A stretch of 39,091 nt of DNA from Fen-1308 sp035319185. GTDB lineage: Bacteria; Nitrospirota; Thermodesulfovibrionia; Thermodesulfovibrionales; Dissulfurispiraceae. Positions 1 to 7,034 of this stretch are shown here, piece after piece; the first letter of the stretch is position 1; each line of letters begins with the position of its first letter. Location of the stretch: assembly GCA_035319185.1 (NCBI GenBank), contig DATHDF010000026.1:1-39091 (forward strand), read 5' to 3'. Made by a program: the position numbers and the translations under genes. The notes beneath the pieces are model-generated. The model did no database searches and had not been told where the DNA came from. It saw nothing but the letters and a program-made list of their open reading frames with translations.

Positions 1-80
1 ACCACGTCGATAGGCTGGAGGTGTAAGCGCAGTAATGTGTTCAGCTTACCAGTACTAATAGACCGTGTGCCTTGACCACT
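1..80 (+). rRNA. rrl: 23S ribosomal RNA, 3' end (partial)
   Basis: The first ~80 bases match the conserved 3' terminus of bacterial 23S rRNA: a GATAGGCTGGAGGTGTAAGC block, then AGTACTAATAGACCGTG and a CTTGACC end, corresponding to the E. coli GGTACTAATGAACCGTGAGG region. The 5' part lies outside the window. The exact end is uncertain by a few bases. It is followed by an A/T-rich ~110-base spacer and the 5S gene, the usual 23S-5S order. Confidence 0.93.
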
Positions 81-190
81 ATCTCTTTCTCTCTTCCCCG
101 TTCGTCAAAAAAATATATTAATGATGTAAATTGTTCTTGCAAAATATTGGATGTATTTGTTATTATAAAAAATCACGCGGAAATCAAGTT

Positions 191-306
191 TCCGGTGGTT
201 ACACCGGAGGGGCAACACCCGTTCCCATCCCGAACACGGAAGTAAAGTCCTCCATGGCCGATGATACTATGACCGCGAGGTCATGGGAAAGTAGGTAGCC
301 GCCGGA
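191..306 (+). rRNA. rrf: 5S ribosomal RNA
   Basis: This is a ~116-base 5S rRNA. The ends pair (TCCGGTGGTTAC with GTAGCCGCCGGA), giving helix I. The interior holds the hallmark CCCATCCCGAACACGGAAGT and the GATACTATGACC...GGTCATGGGAAAGTAGGT segments. It sits ~110 bases after the 23S end and just before a strong terminator, so it closes the rRNA operon. Confidence 0.95.
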
Positions 307-315
307 TTAAAAATG

Positions 316-352
316 AAAGAGGTCTGGATGAAAATCCAGGCCTCTTTTTTTT
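316..352 (+). terminator. Rho-independent terminator of the rRNA operon
   Basis: A 14-bp stem (AAAGAGGTCTGGAT pairing with ATCCAGGCCTCTTT, one G-T wobble) encloses a small GAAA-type loop and runs into eight consecutive T. It lies 10 bases after the 5S end, as expected for an rrn terminator. Confidence 0.9.
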
Positions 353-682
353 GTACGGTGCAGACTCATTTCATCTTTACGTTCAACAGAATTTCGCCGG
401 CTGTTTGTGGGTATCCATTTGAGTCCGGCGTTTGACAGACGGGAATATAACGGATAACATTCTAATTAATGATGCTATCGTGTAAAATCTTATTGCTACC
501 TGCCCCTGCTGATTACAGATATTACTCCATTCCTATTGTCCTGAAGCTTACAGGCGTGTTACGTCTGCAGCTATTAGTCCTGCCGAATAGATATGTTCTC
601 TTAGTATAAACGCGTATAAAACAGCATATAACAAGGGTCGTTTAATTGGCCGAAACTAGAGTCATCACCCGGGAGGTGCAGA
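353..682. other. Intergenic region with a long leader upstream of the cytochrome operon
   Basis: About 330 bases separate the rRNA terminator from the next gene. I see no convincing coding region here. The region holds one good sigma70-type promoter (432-460), and from its expected start (~467) a ~215-base untranslated leader up to the GTG at 683. The only other clear signal is the ribosome-binding site GGGAGGTG at about 670-677. I could not recognise a known riboswitch in the leader. Confidence 0.5.
432..460 (+). promoter_or_regulatory. Sigma70-type promoter for the FGE-like/mtrAB operon
   Basis: A perfect -35 box TTGACA (432-437), a 17-base spacer and a -10 box TAACAT (455-460) face the exported FGE-like gene and the decaheme cytochrome genes. 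The predicted transcription start near 467 leaves a leader of ~215 bases. No other strong promoter is seen before 683. Confidence 0.6.
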
Positions 683-1510
683 GTGATACTAAGACTGGTG
701 ATTATTTCATTTACTATGCTGCTTGCGATAAGCCCGATCTCAGCAAATGCAGTAGCTAATTTTATTGATCCTGCAACGGGAATGGAGTTCATTTACGTGA
801 AAGGAGGATGCTATGAAATGGGGGATTCGACAGGAGACGGTGACCCGAATGAACGGCCAGTGCATGAAGTTTGTGTCTCCGATTTTTATATCGAAAAATA
901 TGAAGTAACCAATGCACAGTTTAGAAAATACAGATCCGGCCACAATAGTGGCTCTTATGAGGGGATGACCCTTAACAATGACAATCAGCCTGCCGTATTC
1001 GTTTCTTGGGAGGGCGCGACGGCATACGCGAAGTGGCTGTCCGAGAATACCGGACAGAAATTCAGACTGCCTACAGAAGCGGAATGGGAATATGCATGCC
1101 GTGCGGGTACTAAAAGCAGCCGTTTCTGGGGCAACAATCCGGATGAGGCCTGTGAGTATGCTAATGTCGCCGATTTAACGGCCAAGAAGCATTGGCCCCG
1201 TTGGACTACATTCGCATGCAATGACAAACATGCGGTTTCCGCCCCTGTTGGCAGCTACAAGCCCAATTCTTTGGGTATTTACGATATGCTGGGCAACGTC
1301 TGGGAATGGACAGAGGATATCTATAACAGCGAAGCATACTTAAAACTGCCTAAAAATAATCCTGTTTATGAAGGGGCGGGAGAATATCGTGTAATGCGCG
1401 GTGGAGGTTGGAGCAACGGCCCCATGGGCATCAGATGTTCACATAGAGTGGGACTTTCAACGGATTTCGGACATCATGCCCTTGGATTCCGGTTGGTCAA
1501 GATACCATAA
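683..1510 (+). CDS. Exported SUMF1/FGE-like (formylglycine-generating enzyme family) protein
   Basis: This 275-residue protein starts at GTG after a strong GGGAGGTG site. Residues ~1-24 form a cleavable signal peptide ending at SANA. The rest is one FGE-sulfatase (SUMF1/EgtB/PvdO) domain: early GGCYEMGDS, then KYEVTNAQFRKY, RLPTEAEWEYACRAG, the signature GNVWEWTED, RVMRGGGWSN and a final GFRLVKIP. True aerobic FGE uses two cysteines five residues apart. Here C252 matches the second, but the first position is P247, so formylglycine synthesis is unlikely. Other family members are structural or haemolysin-maturation proteins (PvdO-like). It is the first gene before a decaheme cytochrome (49-base gap) and an MtrB-like barrel. 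I infer an accessory role in that periplasmic or outer-membrane complex; the function is otherwise unknown. Confidence 0.85.
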   Translation: MILRLVIISFTMLLAISPISANAVANFIDPATGMEFIYVKGGCYEMGDSTGDGDPNERPVHEVCVSDFYIEKYEVTNAQFRKYRSGHNSGSYEGMTLNNDNQPAVFVSWEGATAYAKWLSENTGQKFRLPTEAEWEYACRAGTKSSRFWGNNPDEACEYANVADLTAKKHWPRWTTFACNDKHAVSAPVGSYKPNSLGIYDMLGNVWEWTEDIYNSEAYLKLPKNNPVYEGAGEYRVMRGGGWSNGPMGIRCSHRVGLSTDFGHHALGFRLVKIP

Positions 1511-1559
1511 CCGTGAAGAAGCCGAGCAAAACAATGATTAGCGACAATGGAGGCACTAT

Positions 1560-2480
1560 ATGTACAGAAAATATCTAATTTTGATTTTGTGTCCTTTTGC
1601 TTTTCTTTTATTATTCGCCGCAATCTCGATTGGCGATGAAAAGCCGCCGATTGAAAAAAAAGGTTACATAGGTGCTGATACATGCAAGGGCTGCCACGAG
1701 ATACAATATGGGACGTATTCGAAGACCGTTCATTCGAAAAAATCAGTAAGAGGTCCCGAGTCGCAGGATGCCTGTGAAACTTGCCATGGTCCCGGGGCGA
1801 AGCATGTAGAGAAAGGCGGAGGCCGCGGGGTGGATATCTTTGATTTCAGGAAGAACGTTGATGTGAAAGACAGATCTGCGAAATGTCTTTCCTGTCATGA
1901 GGAGACAAGGCAGATGGCGTCATGGAATATGAGTAAACACAGAATGAAGGGAGTCGCCTGCAATGATTGTCACGTCGTACATTCCGGAGGAGAAAAATTC
2001 TTGAAGTCAGAGGAATCGGAGTTGTGCTTTGGCTGCCATCGTGATATAAAAGCGCAAACTTACAAGCAGTCCCATCATCCGATAAAAGAAGGACTGATCA
2101 AGTGCAGTAGCTGCCATGATGTGCATGGCACATTCGGCAGCAAGCAGATCAAGGCTGACACGGTAAATGAGCTTTGTTACACCTGTCATGCTGACAAGCG
2201 GGGCCCGTACATGTGGGAACATCCTCCTGTTCAAGAAAATTGCCTCACCTGCCATAAGGCACATGGCAGCAATCATTATAAATTACTTAACAAGAGGCCG
2301 CCGGAACTTTGCCAGAGCTGCCATGACTGGACGCAGCATCCGAGCAGTCCATACACTTCGTTCGATATTTTCAGTTCAGGGCACAGCAACAGGATGGTTG
2401 CCCGTGCATGTCTGAATTGTCATTCACAGATTCACGGAAGCAATGGTCCTTCAGCGCGCGGACTTCACTTCGTGAGATAA
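1560..2480 (+). CDS. Periplasmic decaheme c-type cytochrome, MtrA/DmsE/PioA type
   Basis: This 306-residue protein starts at ATG with GGAGG seven bases upstream. It has an N-terminal signal peptide (hydrophobic residues ~5-24). I count exactly ten CxxCH haem-binding motifs: CKGCH, CETCH, CLSCH, CNDCH, CFGCH, CSSCH, CYTCH, CLTCH, CQSCH and CLNCH. Ten haems in ~280 mature residues is the layout of MtrA/DmsE, which carry electrons through the periplasm and plug into the MtrB barrel. The MtrB-like gene starts 11 bases downstream. The direction of electron flow (metal reduction, metal oxidation, or extracellular reduction of another acceptor) cannot be read from the sequence. No MtrC-like outer-surface cytochrome lies in the window. 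Confidence 0.93.
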   Translation: MYRKYLILILCPFAFLLLFAAISIGDEKPPIEKKGYIGADTCKGCHEIQYGTYSKTVHSKKSVRGPESQDACETCHGPGAKHVEKGGGRGVDIFDFRKNVDVKDRSAKCLSCHEETRQMASWNMSKHRMKGVACNDCHVVHSGGEKFLKSEESELCFGCHRDIKAQTYKQSHHPIKEGLIKCSSCHDVHGTFGSKQIKADTVNELCYTCHADKRGPYMWEHPPVQENCLTCHKAHGSNHYKLLNKRPPELCQSCHDWTQHPSSPYTSFDIFSSGHSNRMVARACLNCHSQIHGSNGPSARGLHFVR

Positions 2481-2491
2481 GGAGAAGCCAG

Positions 2492-4603
2492 ATGAAAACG
2501 GCAAGTATTTGCTTGACAATAGGTCTGATTTTACTTCCATCATTGCCAGTTCTTTCAGCTGACGGCATACTTGAGGGCGAGATCGGTGTAACCGGGATGC
2601 TTGCAAACGTCAATGGTAACAAGGCCAAGTTTAATGAATACCGCGATATAATGGATGGGGTATACGGCGGCGCAAGGCTGAAGTATGACACCGACAACTT
2701 CTTTGCTAAAGGTACAGCCTCCGATATTGCTTATGACACACAGAAATATAGGGTCGAAGGCGGCATGTACGGTAAGTTCAAGGCTTACCTTGACTACACG
2801 GAAATACCGCACAACTTTACTTATGGCGCCAGGACATTTTATAACGGAGCCGGTACAAATAGTCTTTCTTTTACTGGGCCGGCATCCGGGCTGACCAATA
2901 CATCAACGTGGAAGAGTTTTGACTACGATCTAAGGCGAAGAACTTTTGGCGGCGGTTTCTCGCTTGACGTTATCAAACCATTCTTCCTGGATGTTTCTTA
3001 CTCTAGAGAGACAAAAACCGGAAACTATCCTACCGGAATCGGACTTACGACTCCCGGGGGGCCATCGCTTGAACTTCCACAGCATATCGATTACATAACC
3101 AACACGCTGAACGTGCAGGCCGGCTACGCTAAAAATCCCTTTTATGCGGGACTGTTTTTTATGTACCAGAACTTTGACGACGCCAACTCCGCACTATATT
3201 TTATAAATCCTTCTGGACCTGCAGGAAATCGAGACGCATACTCACTACCGCCTGATAATCAATATTATAAGCTCGCTTTCAAGGGCAGTGTGAAACTGCC
3301 GCTAAACACTAAATTTAATATCAATCTGGCGGCATCGCGTACAACTTCTGAGGCGAATCTGTTCACATCATACGTTACTAGTACTGTAACAAATATAGCG
3401 CTGAGTGATACCACTTTCAATGGTAAGGTTAATACTCAAAACTATAATTTTGTGCTGACATCAAATCCAGTGCCCTGGCTGATAGGAAAACTTTATTATA
3501 AGTATTATGACAAGGAAAATAAGTCTGACCAGATCGTTATGAGGGATCCAGGATTCGCAGGTGGTGCACCTTTTACAAACCCGTTGTTTGACTACACGAA
3601 AAACAATTTTGGTGTTGATTTGGAATGGAGTCTTCCTGCCAATTTCCAACTTAGCACTTCATACGCATGGACGAAAATAAACCGTGCCAGAGGAGATTTG
3701 CCGGAGACGATCGACAACAAATACCAGGCTGACCTCAAATGGACAGGCCTTGATTTCATTACGCCCAAGGTTGGTTATGAGTATATGCGTAGAACTGCTG
3801 ATGCGGGCGTTCTAGTTAAGGAGTACGGAACGGCGACCAGTGGTGACCAGGCAACGGAAAACTATATCAGCCAGTTCTTAAGGAGATTCGATGCTGCACC
3901 TCTGAGTCGCGATATATTCAAGGCTTCTGTGGATATTTATCCGATGGCTAACTTGAATCTTGGGTTTGCATACAGGCTTAAGCATGACAATTACAAAAAA
4001 ACTGTACTTGGTCTTAAGAGCAGCAGAAGCCATGATATAGAAGTAGATGCTGGTTACTCGATAGGGAAAATAGCGCGAATAAGCGCTTATTATGACCTTG
4101 AGCGCAGCCTTGATGATCAGGTCCAGCGGATATTTACTATAGCCAGTGGTGTTGGGACTGTCACAAACGACTGGAAGGTCAAGAGCAGAGACAATAGTTA
4201 TGCATGGGGAGCTAGCACGGAAGTTTATCTGGTTCCCAAGATACTGACGCTGATACTTCAGCATGACAACGTCAAATCTAACGGTTTCCTTGATTTTTCT
4301 TATTTGACCGGCACGATACCGGCAGGCAGAAACAATGATAACATCGATATTGGCAACTGGGATGACTACAGATTAACATCGTACATAGTTAAATTTAAAT
4401 ATACTCCGACTAAACACTACATATTCACCGCGGGGTATGCTTATGAGCACTATAAGTACAGTGACGCATCTTTCGACAATTATGCATTAGTGTCGGGTAC
4501 ATACCCGCCTGGAAACTCGACTACGGCGCTCCTGACTGGTGCATATGCCAATCCAAACTATTCTTCAAACGTCTTTTTTGCGGCAGTTTCGTACCGCTTC
4601 TAG
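2492..4603 (+). CDS. Outer-membrane beta-barrel of the MtrB/PioB family
   Basis: I place the start at ATG 2492 because GGAG lies ~9 bases upstream and it opens a classic signal peptide (MKTAS...LPVLSA). The open frame extends 28 codons further, but into the cytochrome gene. The resulting 703 residues match the ~700 of Shewanella MtrB. The body is a run of alternating hydrophobic/polar strands rich in Tyr, Phe, Asn and Gly, with loops such as FNGKVNTQNYNFVL, and it ends in SYRF, whose terminal Phe is the usual BAM insertion signal. I do not see the N-terminal CxxC of Shewanella MtrB. The partner decaheme cytochrome is immediately upstream, so the pair should form a porin-cytochrome conduit across the outer membrane. 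Confidence 0.88.
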   Translation: MKTASICLTIGLILLPSLPVLSADGILEGEIGVTGMLANVNGNKAKFNEYRDIMDGVYGGARLKYDTDNFFAKGTASDIAYDTQKYRVEGGMYGKFKAYLDYTEIPHNFTYGARTFYNGAGTNSLSFTGPASGLTNTSTWKSFDYDLRRRTFGGGFSLDVIKPFFLDVSYSRETKTGNYPTGIGLTTPGGPSLELPQHIDYITNTLNVQAGYAKNPFYAGLFFMYQNFDDANSALYFINPSGPAGNRDAYSLPPDNQYYKLAFKGSVKLPLNTKFNINLAASRTTSEANLFTSYVTSTVTNIALSDTTFNGKVNTQNYNFVLTSNPVPWLIGKLYYKYYDKENKSDQIVMRDPGFAGGAPFTNPLFDYTKNNFGVDLEWSLPANFQLSTSYAWTKINRARGDLPETIDNKYQADLKWTGLDFITPKVGYEYMRRTADAGVLVKEYGTATSGDQATENYISQFLRRFDAAPLSRDIFKASVDIYPMANLNLGFAYRLKHDNYKKTVLGLKSSRSHDIEVDAGYSIGKIARISAYYDLERSLDDQVQRIFTIASGVGTVTNDWKVKSRDNSYAWGASTEVYLVPKILTLILQHDNVKSNGFLDFSYLTGTIPAGRNNDNIDIGNWDDYRLTSYIVKFKYTPTKHYIFTAGYAYEHYKYSDASFDNYALVSGTYPPGNSTTALLTGAYANPNYSSNVFFAAVSYRF

Positions 4604-4617
4604 CAGAACGATGCAAT

Positions 4618-4647
4618 GGGGGAGAGGTCAATTATAACCTCTCCTCC
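4618..4647. terminator. Hairpin between convergent genes (possible weak terminator)
   Basis: GGAGAGGT (4621-4628) pairs with ACCTCTCC (4637-4644), flanked by further G/C bases, in the 52-base gap between the MtrB-like gene and the convergent YkgJ-like gene. Neither side has a long T-run, so termination may be weak or Rho-dependent. Confidence 0.4.
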
Positions 4648-4655
4648 ATAGTTGT

Positions 4656-5183
4656 TCAGCCTATTACTTCAAAGAACCGTTCAACCATTTCATGCCTTAA
4701 TGTCTGCAATGCCCGAAATCTTTCGTTGAATGCCCGCAAAGGTTTTGCCGGACCGGAATTCATGAAATCTATCAACTCGCTGCAGAAATGCCAGTTGCAT
4801 CTGAAGGGCCTTATAGAACGGTCTATTGTGCAGCCGGTTGCGCACAGGAATTGGCATGGTTCGGTGTCTTTAATGCCGCTTCCGTATGCAGGGGGCTTCA
4901 ATCCGAGAGCCGTTATGTATATCAAATCGTGATGGTCGTAATATCCGTGTTTATTGATGCAGCATACCTTGCGACAGTTCGGACAGATCTTTGCGGTATT
5001 TTTCTGGATGAAGCCGTCGACACTATCAATCTCTTTCCTGAGTTCACCGGCGATGTGCACAACTTCGGATAAGCCTTCCATGTTTTGCACGAAGGCGCGA
5101 TTAATCAACAAAAGGGCTTCATTCCAGCTTTTACTGTCGTGCCATGTCAGTTGGCTGTTCAGAATCGGATGAAGAGAGGGCAT
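4656..5183 (-). CDS. YkgJ-like cysteine-rich putative metal or Fe-S binding protein
   Basis: This 175-residue soluble protein has no signal peptide. Its cysteines fall in two blocks: CPNCRKVCC (the CxxCxxxCC signature of the YkgJ/UPF0153 family) and, ~30 residues later, CQFLCATGCTIDRSIRPFRC followed by NWHFC. The 'C-x-I-x(4-5)-RPFRC' block is also typical of that family, thought to chelate zinc or an iron-sulphur cluster. The biochemical role is not established. No clear Shine-Dalgarno site precedes ATG 5183. A weak TTGGAA-N17-TATACC element ends ~12 bases upstream, so the transcript leader may be very short. It is divergent from the candidate selenoprotein at 5238, another small cysteine-rich protein. 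Confidence 0.75.
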   Translation of the reverse strand: MPSLHPILNSQLTWHDSKSWNEALLLINRAFVQNMEGLSEVVHIAGELRKEIDSVDGFIQKNTAKICPNCRKVCCINKHGYYDHHDLIYITALGLKPPAYGSGIKDTEPCQFLCATGCTIDRSIRPFRCNWHFCSELIDFMNSGPAKPLRAFNERFRALQTLRHEMVERFFEVIG

Positions 5184-5191
5184 ATGCTTTA

Positions 5192-5200
5192 TGGTATATT
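5192..5200 (+). promoter_or_regulatory. Possible extended -10 promoter for the 5238-15008 operon
   Basis: TGG followed by TATATT (5195-5200) reads as an extended -10 element facing the candidate selenoprotein gene, with a predicted start near 5207. I see no good -35 box. It overlaps the region that must also hold the divergent promoter of the YkgJ-like gene. Confidence 0.35.
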
Positions 5201-5237
5201 AGACAGATGCTGTTTTTCCAATTAGGGGATAATCGAA

Positions 5238-5405
5238 TTGACCTGCAAAGACTGTAACGGCGCGATACGTCTGGCTTTTAGCTGAAAATTGGTTCTCATG
5301 TGCTGCATGGTGTGCGGCAGGACGTTTCCGATTTCGGAATATCTCGACGAAATAACCGAAGATATGTGGGAGCAGATCAGCAGGAGACCTGCTAACCGGG
5401 CATAG
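5238..5405 (+). CDS. Candidate selenoprotein: dual-CxxC small protein with in-frame UGA
   Basis: Reading from TTG 5238 (AGGGG site seven bases or so upstream) gives a 15-codon start containing CKDC, then UGA at 5283-5285, then 39 sense codons in the same frame to TAG 5403-5405. The second part starts KLVLMCCMVCGRTFP and continues as an acidic, helix-like tail (SEYLDEITEDMWEQI). With UGA read as selenocysteine the product is 55 residues with two CxxC motifs. A family of this size and layout is annotated as 'dual CXXC motif small (seleno)protein'; I recall it from memory and could not check. A 6-bp hairpin placed like a bacterial SECIS follows the UGA (5301-5319). The gene leads a long operon, 12 bases before the NYN gene. 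The alternative is a gene broken by a nonsense mutation. Function unknown; thiol redox or metal binding is likely. Confidence 0.6.
5301..5319 (+). promoter_or_regulatory. SECIS-like hairpin downstream of in-frame UGA
   Basis: TGCTGC (5301-5306) pairs with GCGGCA (5314-5319) with one G-U wobble, closing a 7-base loop ATGGTGT that contains the G-U step bound by SelB in known bacterial SECIS elements. The loop starts 22 bases after the UGA, inside the ~16-37 base range usual for bacteria. The helix lies within coding sequence, as bacterial SECIS elements do. Six base pairs alone could arise by chance. Confidence 0.5.
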
Positions 5406-5417
5406 CGAGGTGCCTCT

Positions 5418-5918
5418 ATTTCACACATAATCATTGACGGCTACAATGTGACCGGCATTTATCACAAAGACATGGAAAGGGCGCGCGCCGGGCTGGTCGA
5501 TCAACTCGCATTCTACAGACGAATGAAGGAACATGACATAACGGTTGTCTTTGACGGGTATAAGCAGGGAATGCCGGTCGAGCATGTCATCTACTCAGGG
5601 CACGTGAAAGTGGTATATACCCGCCTTGGAGAGCGCGCCGATGATTTCATTAAGAAGACAATCTCGGCTGAACGGAGAGAATGGATTGTAGTCACAGCTG
5701 ACCGGGACATTGCAGACCACGCATGGGCAACCGGGTCGATACCGGTTGCGCCTGAACGGTTTGTTGGCGCAATATCAAGGCGATCTGCAGGCAGCAGTGA
5801 CGCTACCGAGCATGGCGCAGATGGGGAGGAGCATGATGAACGGCCGACCCGCAAGGGGAGTTCATACCATTTGTCCAGAAAGGAGAAGGCCGTTCGGAGG
5901 GTTATCAACAAGTTGTGA
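5418..5918 (+). CDS. NYN-domain (YacP/Rae1-like) putative ribonuclease with apparent AUU start
   Basis: The domain begins with IIIDGYNVTG, which lies upstream of the first ordinary start codon in frame (GTG 5448). Starting at GTG would delete the first catalytic Asp. The frame is open back to 5406. ATT 5418 sits five bases after a strong GAGGTG site and yields MSHIIIDGYN, a typical N-terminus of the family, so I choose an AUU start giving 166 residues. Further acidic active-site motifs are VVFDGYK, ERADDFIKK and VVTADRDIADHAW. The NYN fold is a PIN-like metal-dependent RNase; the Bacillus relative Rae1 cuts mRNA at the ribosome. The C-terminus is basic (LSRKEKAVRRVINKL). It ends four bases into the PAP2 gene. 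Confidence 0.8.
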   Translation: MSHIIIDGYNVTGIYHKDMERARAGLVDQLAFYRRMKEHDITVVFDGYKQGMPVEHVIYSGHVKVVYTRLGERADDFIKKTISAERREWIVVTADRDIADHAWATGSIPVAPERFVGAISRRSAGSSDATEHGADGEEHDERPTRKGSSYHLSRKEKAVRRVINKL

Positions 5919-6787
5919 ACTCGTTCAAGCCTGCTGATTCCCTTAACATTCTGTTCAGCCTGTTTCTCCTGGTAGTTACAGTTGCATATCGAGACGTTAT
6001 CAGGGGAGCGGAATATCTGATGCTGATTTACGTCTCCATTGCCTTTTTTCAGCTTGTCCTTTGCAGACTGGCTGCTGTAAATGGTTTCCTCAGGTTGACG
6101 CGCGACCTTATTTTTCCGGTTGTGAGCGTGCTGATTGTATTTGATAGCCTGGGCCTTATCGTCCATAGTATCAATCCGCGAGACATTGACTATTTGCTCA
6201 TTCGGGCCGATTACCTGATTTTAGGCGGCTACCCCACCGTTTTCCTGGAGCGGTTTATCTACCCCAAGCTTACCGATATCCTTCAGATCGCGTATTCGAC
6301 ATACTACTTTATTCCACTTACTTTGGGCGTCGTTCTTAAGCTTAAAAAGGACAATGTTGCATTCGAAAGGTCCCTTTTTGTCATTCTATTGTGTTTCTAT
6401 CTATCTTATTTGGGTTATATGCTGTTCCCGGCGCTCGGCCCCCGATATTCAATGGAACACATGCAATCAGTAGATGTAGGCGGATTTCTGGTATCCAAGC
6501 CTATACAAGACACACTCAACCTTCTGGAAGGGATAAAACGAGACGCTTTCCCTAGCGGTCACACTGCAATTGCCCTGACAGTTCTTTGTCTCGCTTACAG
6601 ATATGTCCGGACGGTTTTCTGGATACTGCTCGTGCCTGTTTCGCTTCTCATATTCGCAACGGTTTATTGCCGGTATCATTATGTTGTAGATGTTGCAGGC
6701 GGAGTAATCCTTGCCGTTGTCACATTAGCTGCGGGTGAGGTATATTATAACTTTCGGAAACGGCATGAAGATGGATTTTCCGCATAG
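5915..6787 (+). CDS. PAP2-superfamily integral membrane phosphatase/transferase
   Basis: This 290-residue membrane protein starts at GTG, overlapping the stop of the NYN gene (GTGA). Six or more hydrophobic helices are visible. The PAP2 acid-phosphatase motifs are present: LFPALGPRY as a form of motif 1, FPSGHT as motif 2 (catalytic His), and CRYHYVVDVAGG as motif 3 (R-x(2)-H-x(3)-D). The spacing and the central PSGH loop resemble the inositol-phosphorylceramide-synthase-like branch. The substrate is likely a lipid phosphate such as phosphatidate or an undecaprenyl-type pyrophosphate; it cannot be named from the sequence. It overlaps the YggU gene by ~23 bases. Confidence 0.85.
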   Translation: MNSFKPADSLNILFSLFLLVVTVAYRDVIRGAEYLMLIYVSIAFFQLVLCRLAAVNGFLRLTRDLIFPVVSVLIVFDSLGLIVHSINPRDIDYLLIRADYLILGGYPTVFLERFIYPKLTDILQIAYSTYYFIPLTLGVVLKLKKDNVAFERSLFVILLCFYLSYLGYMLFPALGPRYSMEHMQSVDVGGFLVSKPIQDTLNLLEGIKRDAFPSGHTAIALTVLCLAYRYVRTVFWILLVPVSLLIFATVYCRYHYVVDVAGGVILAVVTLAAGEVYYNFRKRHEDGFSA

Positions 6788-7034
6788 CAGGGTCGGGGAC
6801 GGCATAATTATCGAAGTCAAGATAGACCCTCGCTCGTCGAAAAACGAGATAGTCGGCGTGGCTGAAAATGTGGTAAGGATAAAGCTGACGGCCCCACCTG
6901 TGGACGGCGAGGCTAATGCAATGCTTGTAAAGTTCCTTGCGGGTGAGTTCGGTATAAAAAAGAGTGATGTTGTAATAATGAAGGGTGCATCGTCGCGGCG
7001 CAAACTTATCAAGCTCAAAGGAGTGATACTTTGA
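6765..7034 (+). CDS. YggU family (DUF167/UPF0235) protein
   Basis: This 89-residue protein of the YggU/DUF167 family has IEVKIDPRSSKNEIVG, the core KLTAPPVDGEANAMLVKFLA and the tail KGASSRRKLIKLKG. All three match the family closely. I chose ATG 6765, with GGAA five bases upstream. ATG 6771 is possible, and an upstream GTG 6735 lies well inside the PAP2 gene. The family role is unknown. Its stop overlaps the TTG start of yicC by four bases, so translation is probably coupled. Confidence 0.85.
   Translation: MKMDFPHSRVGDGIIIEVKIDPRSSKNEIVGVAENVVRIKLTAPPVDGEANAMLVKFLAGEFGIKKSDVVIMKGASSRRKLIKLKGVIL

Noticed and set aside
5238..5405. Reading this segment as a frameshifted pseudogene
   Set aside because: Both halves share one frame with UGA as the only interruption, and a SECIS-like hairpin is in the right place. 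A simple nonsense mutation cannot be excluded, so confidence is kept moderate.
5222..5434. A 70-codon open frame on the minus strand across the candidate selenoprotein
   Set aside because: No ribosome-binding site, no recognisable motif, and it is antisense to a plus-strand frame with two CxxC motifs, a start site and good spacing to the next gene.
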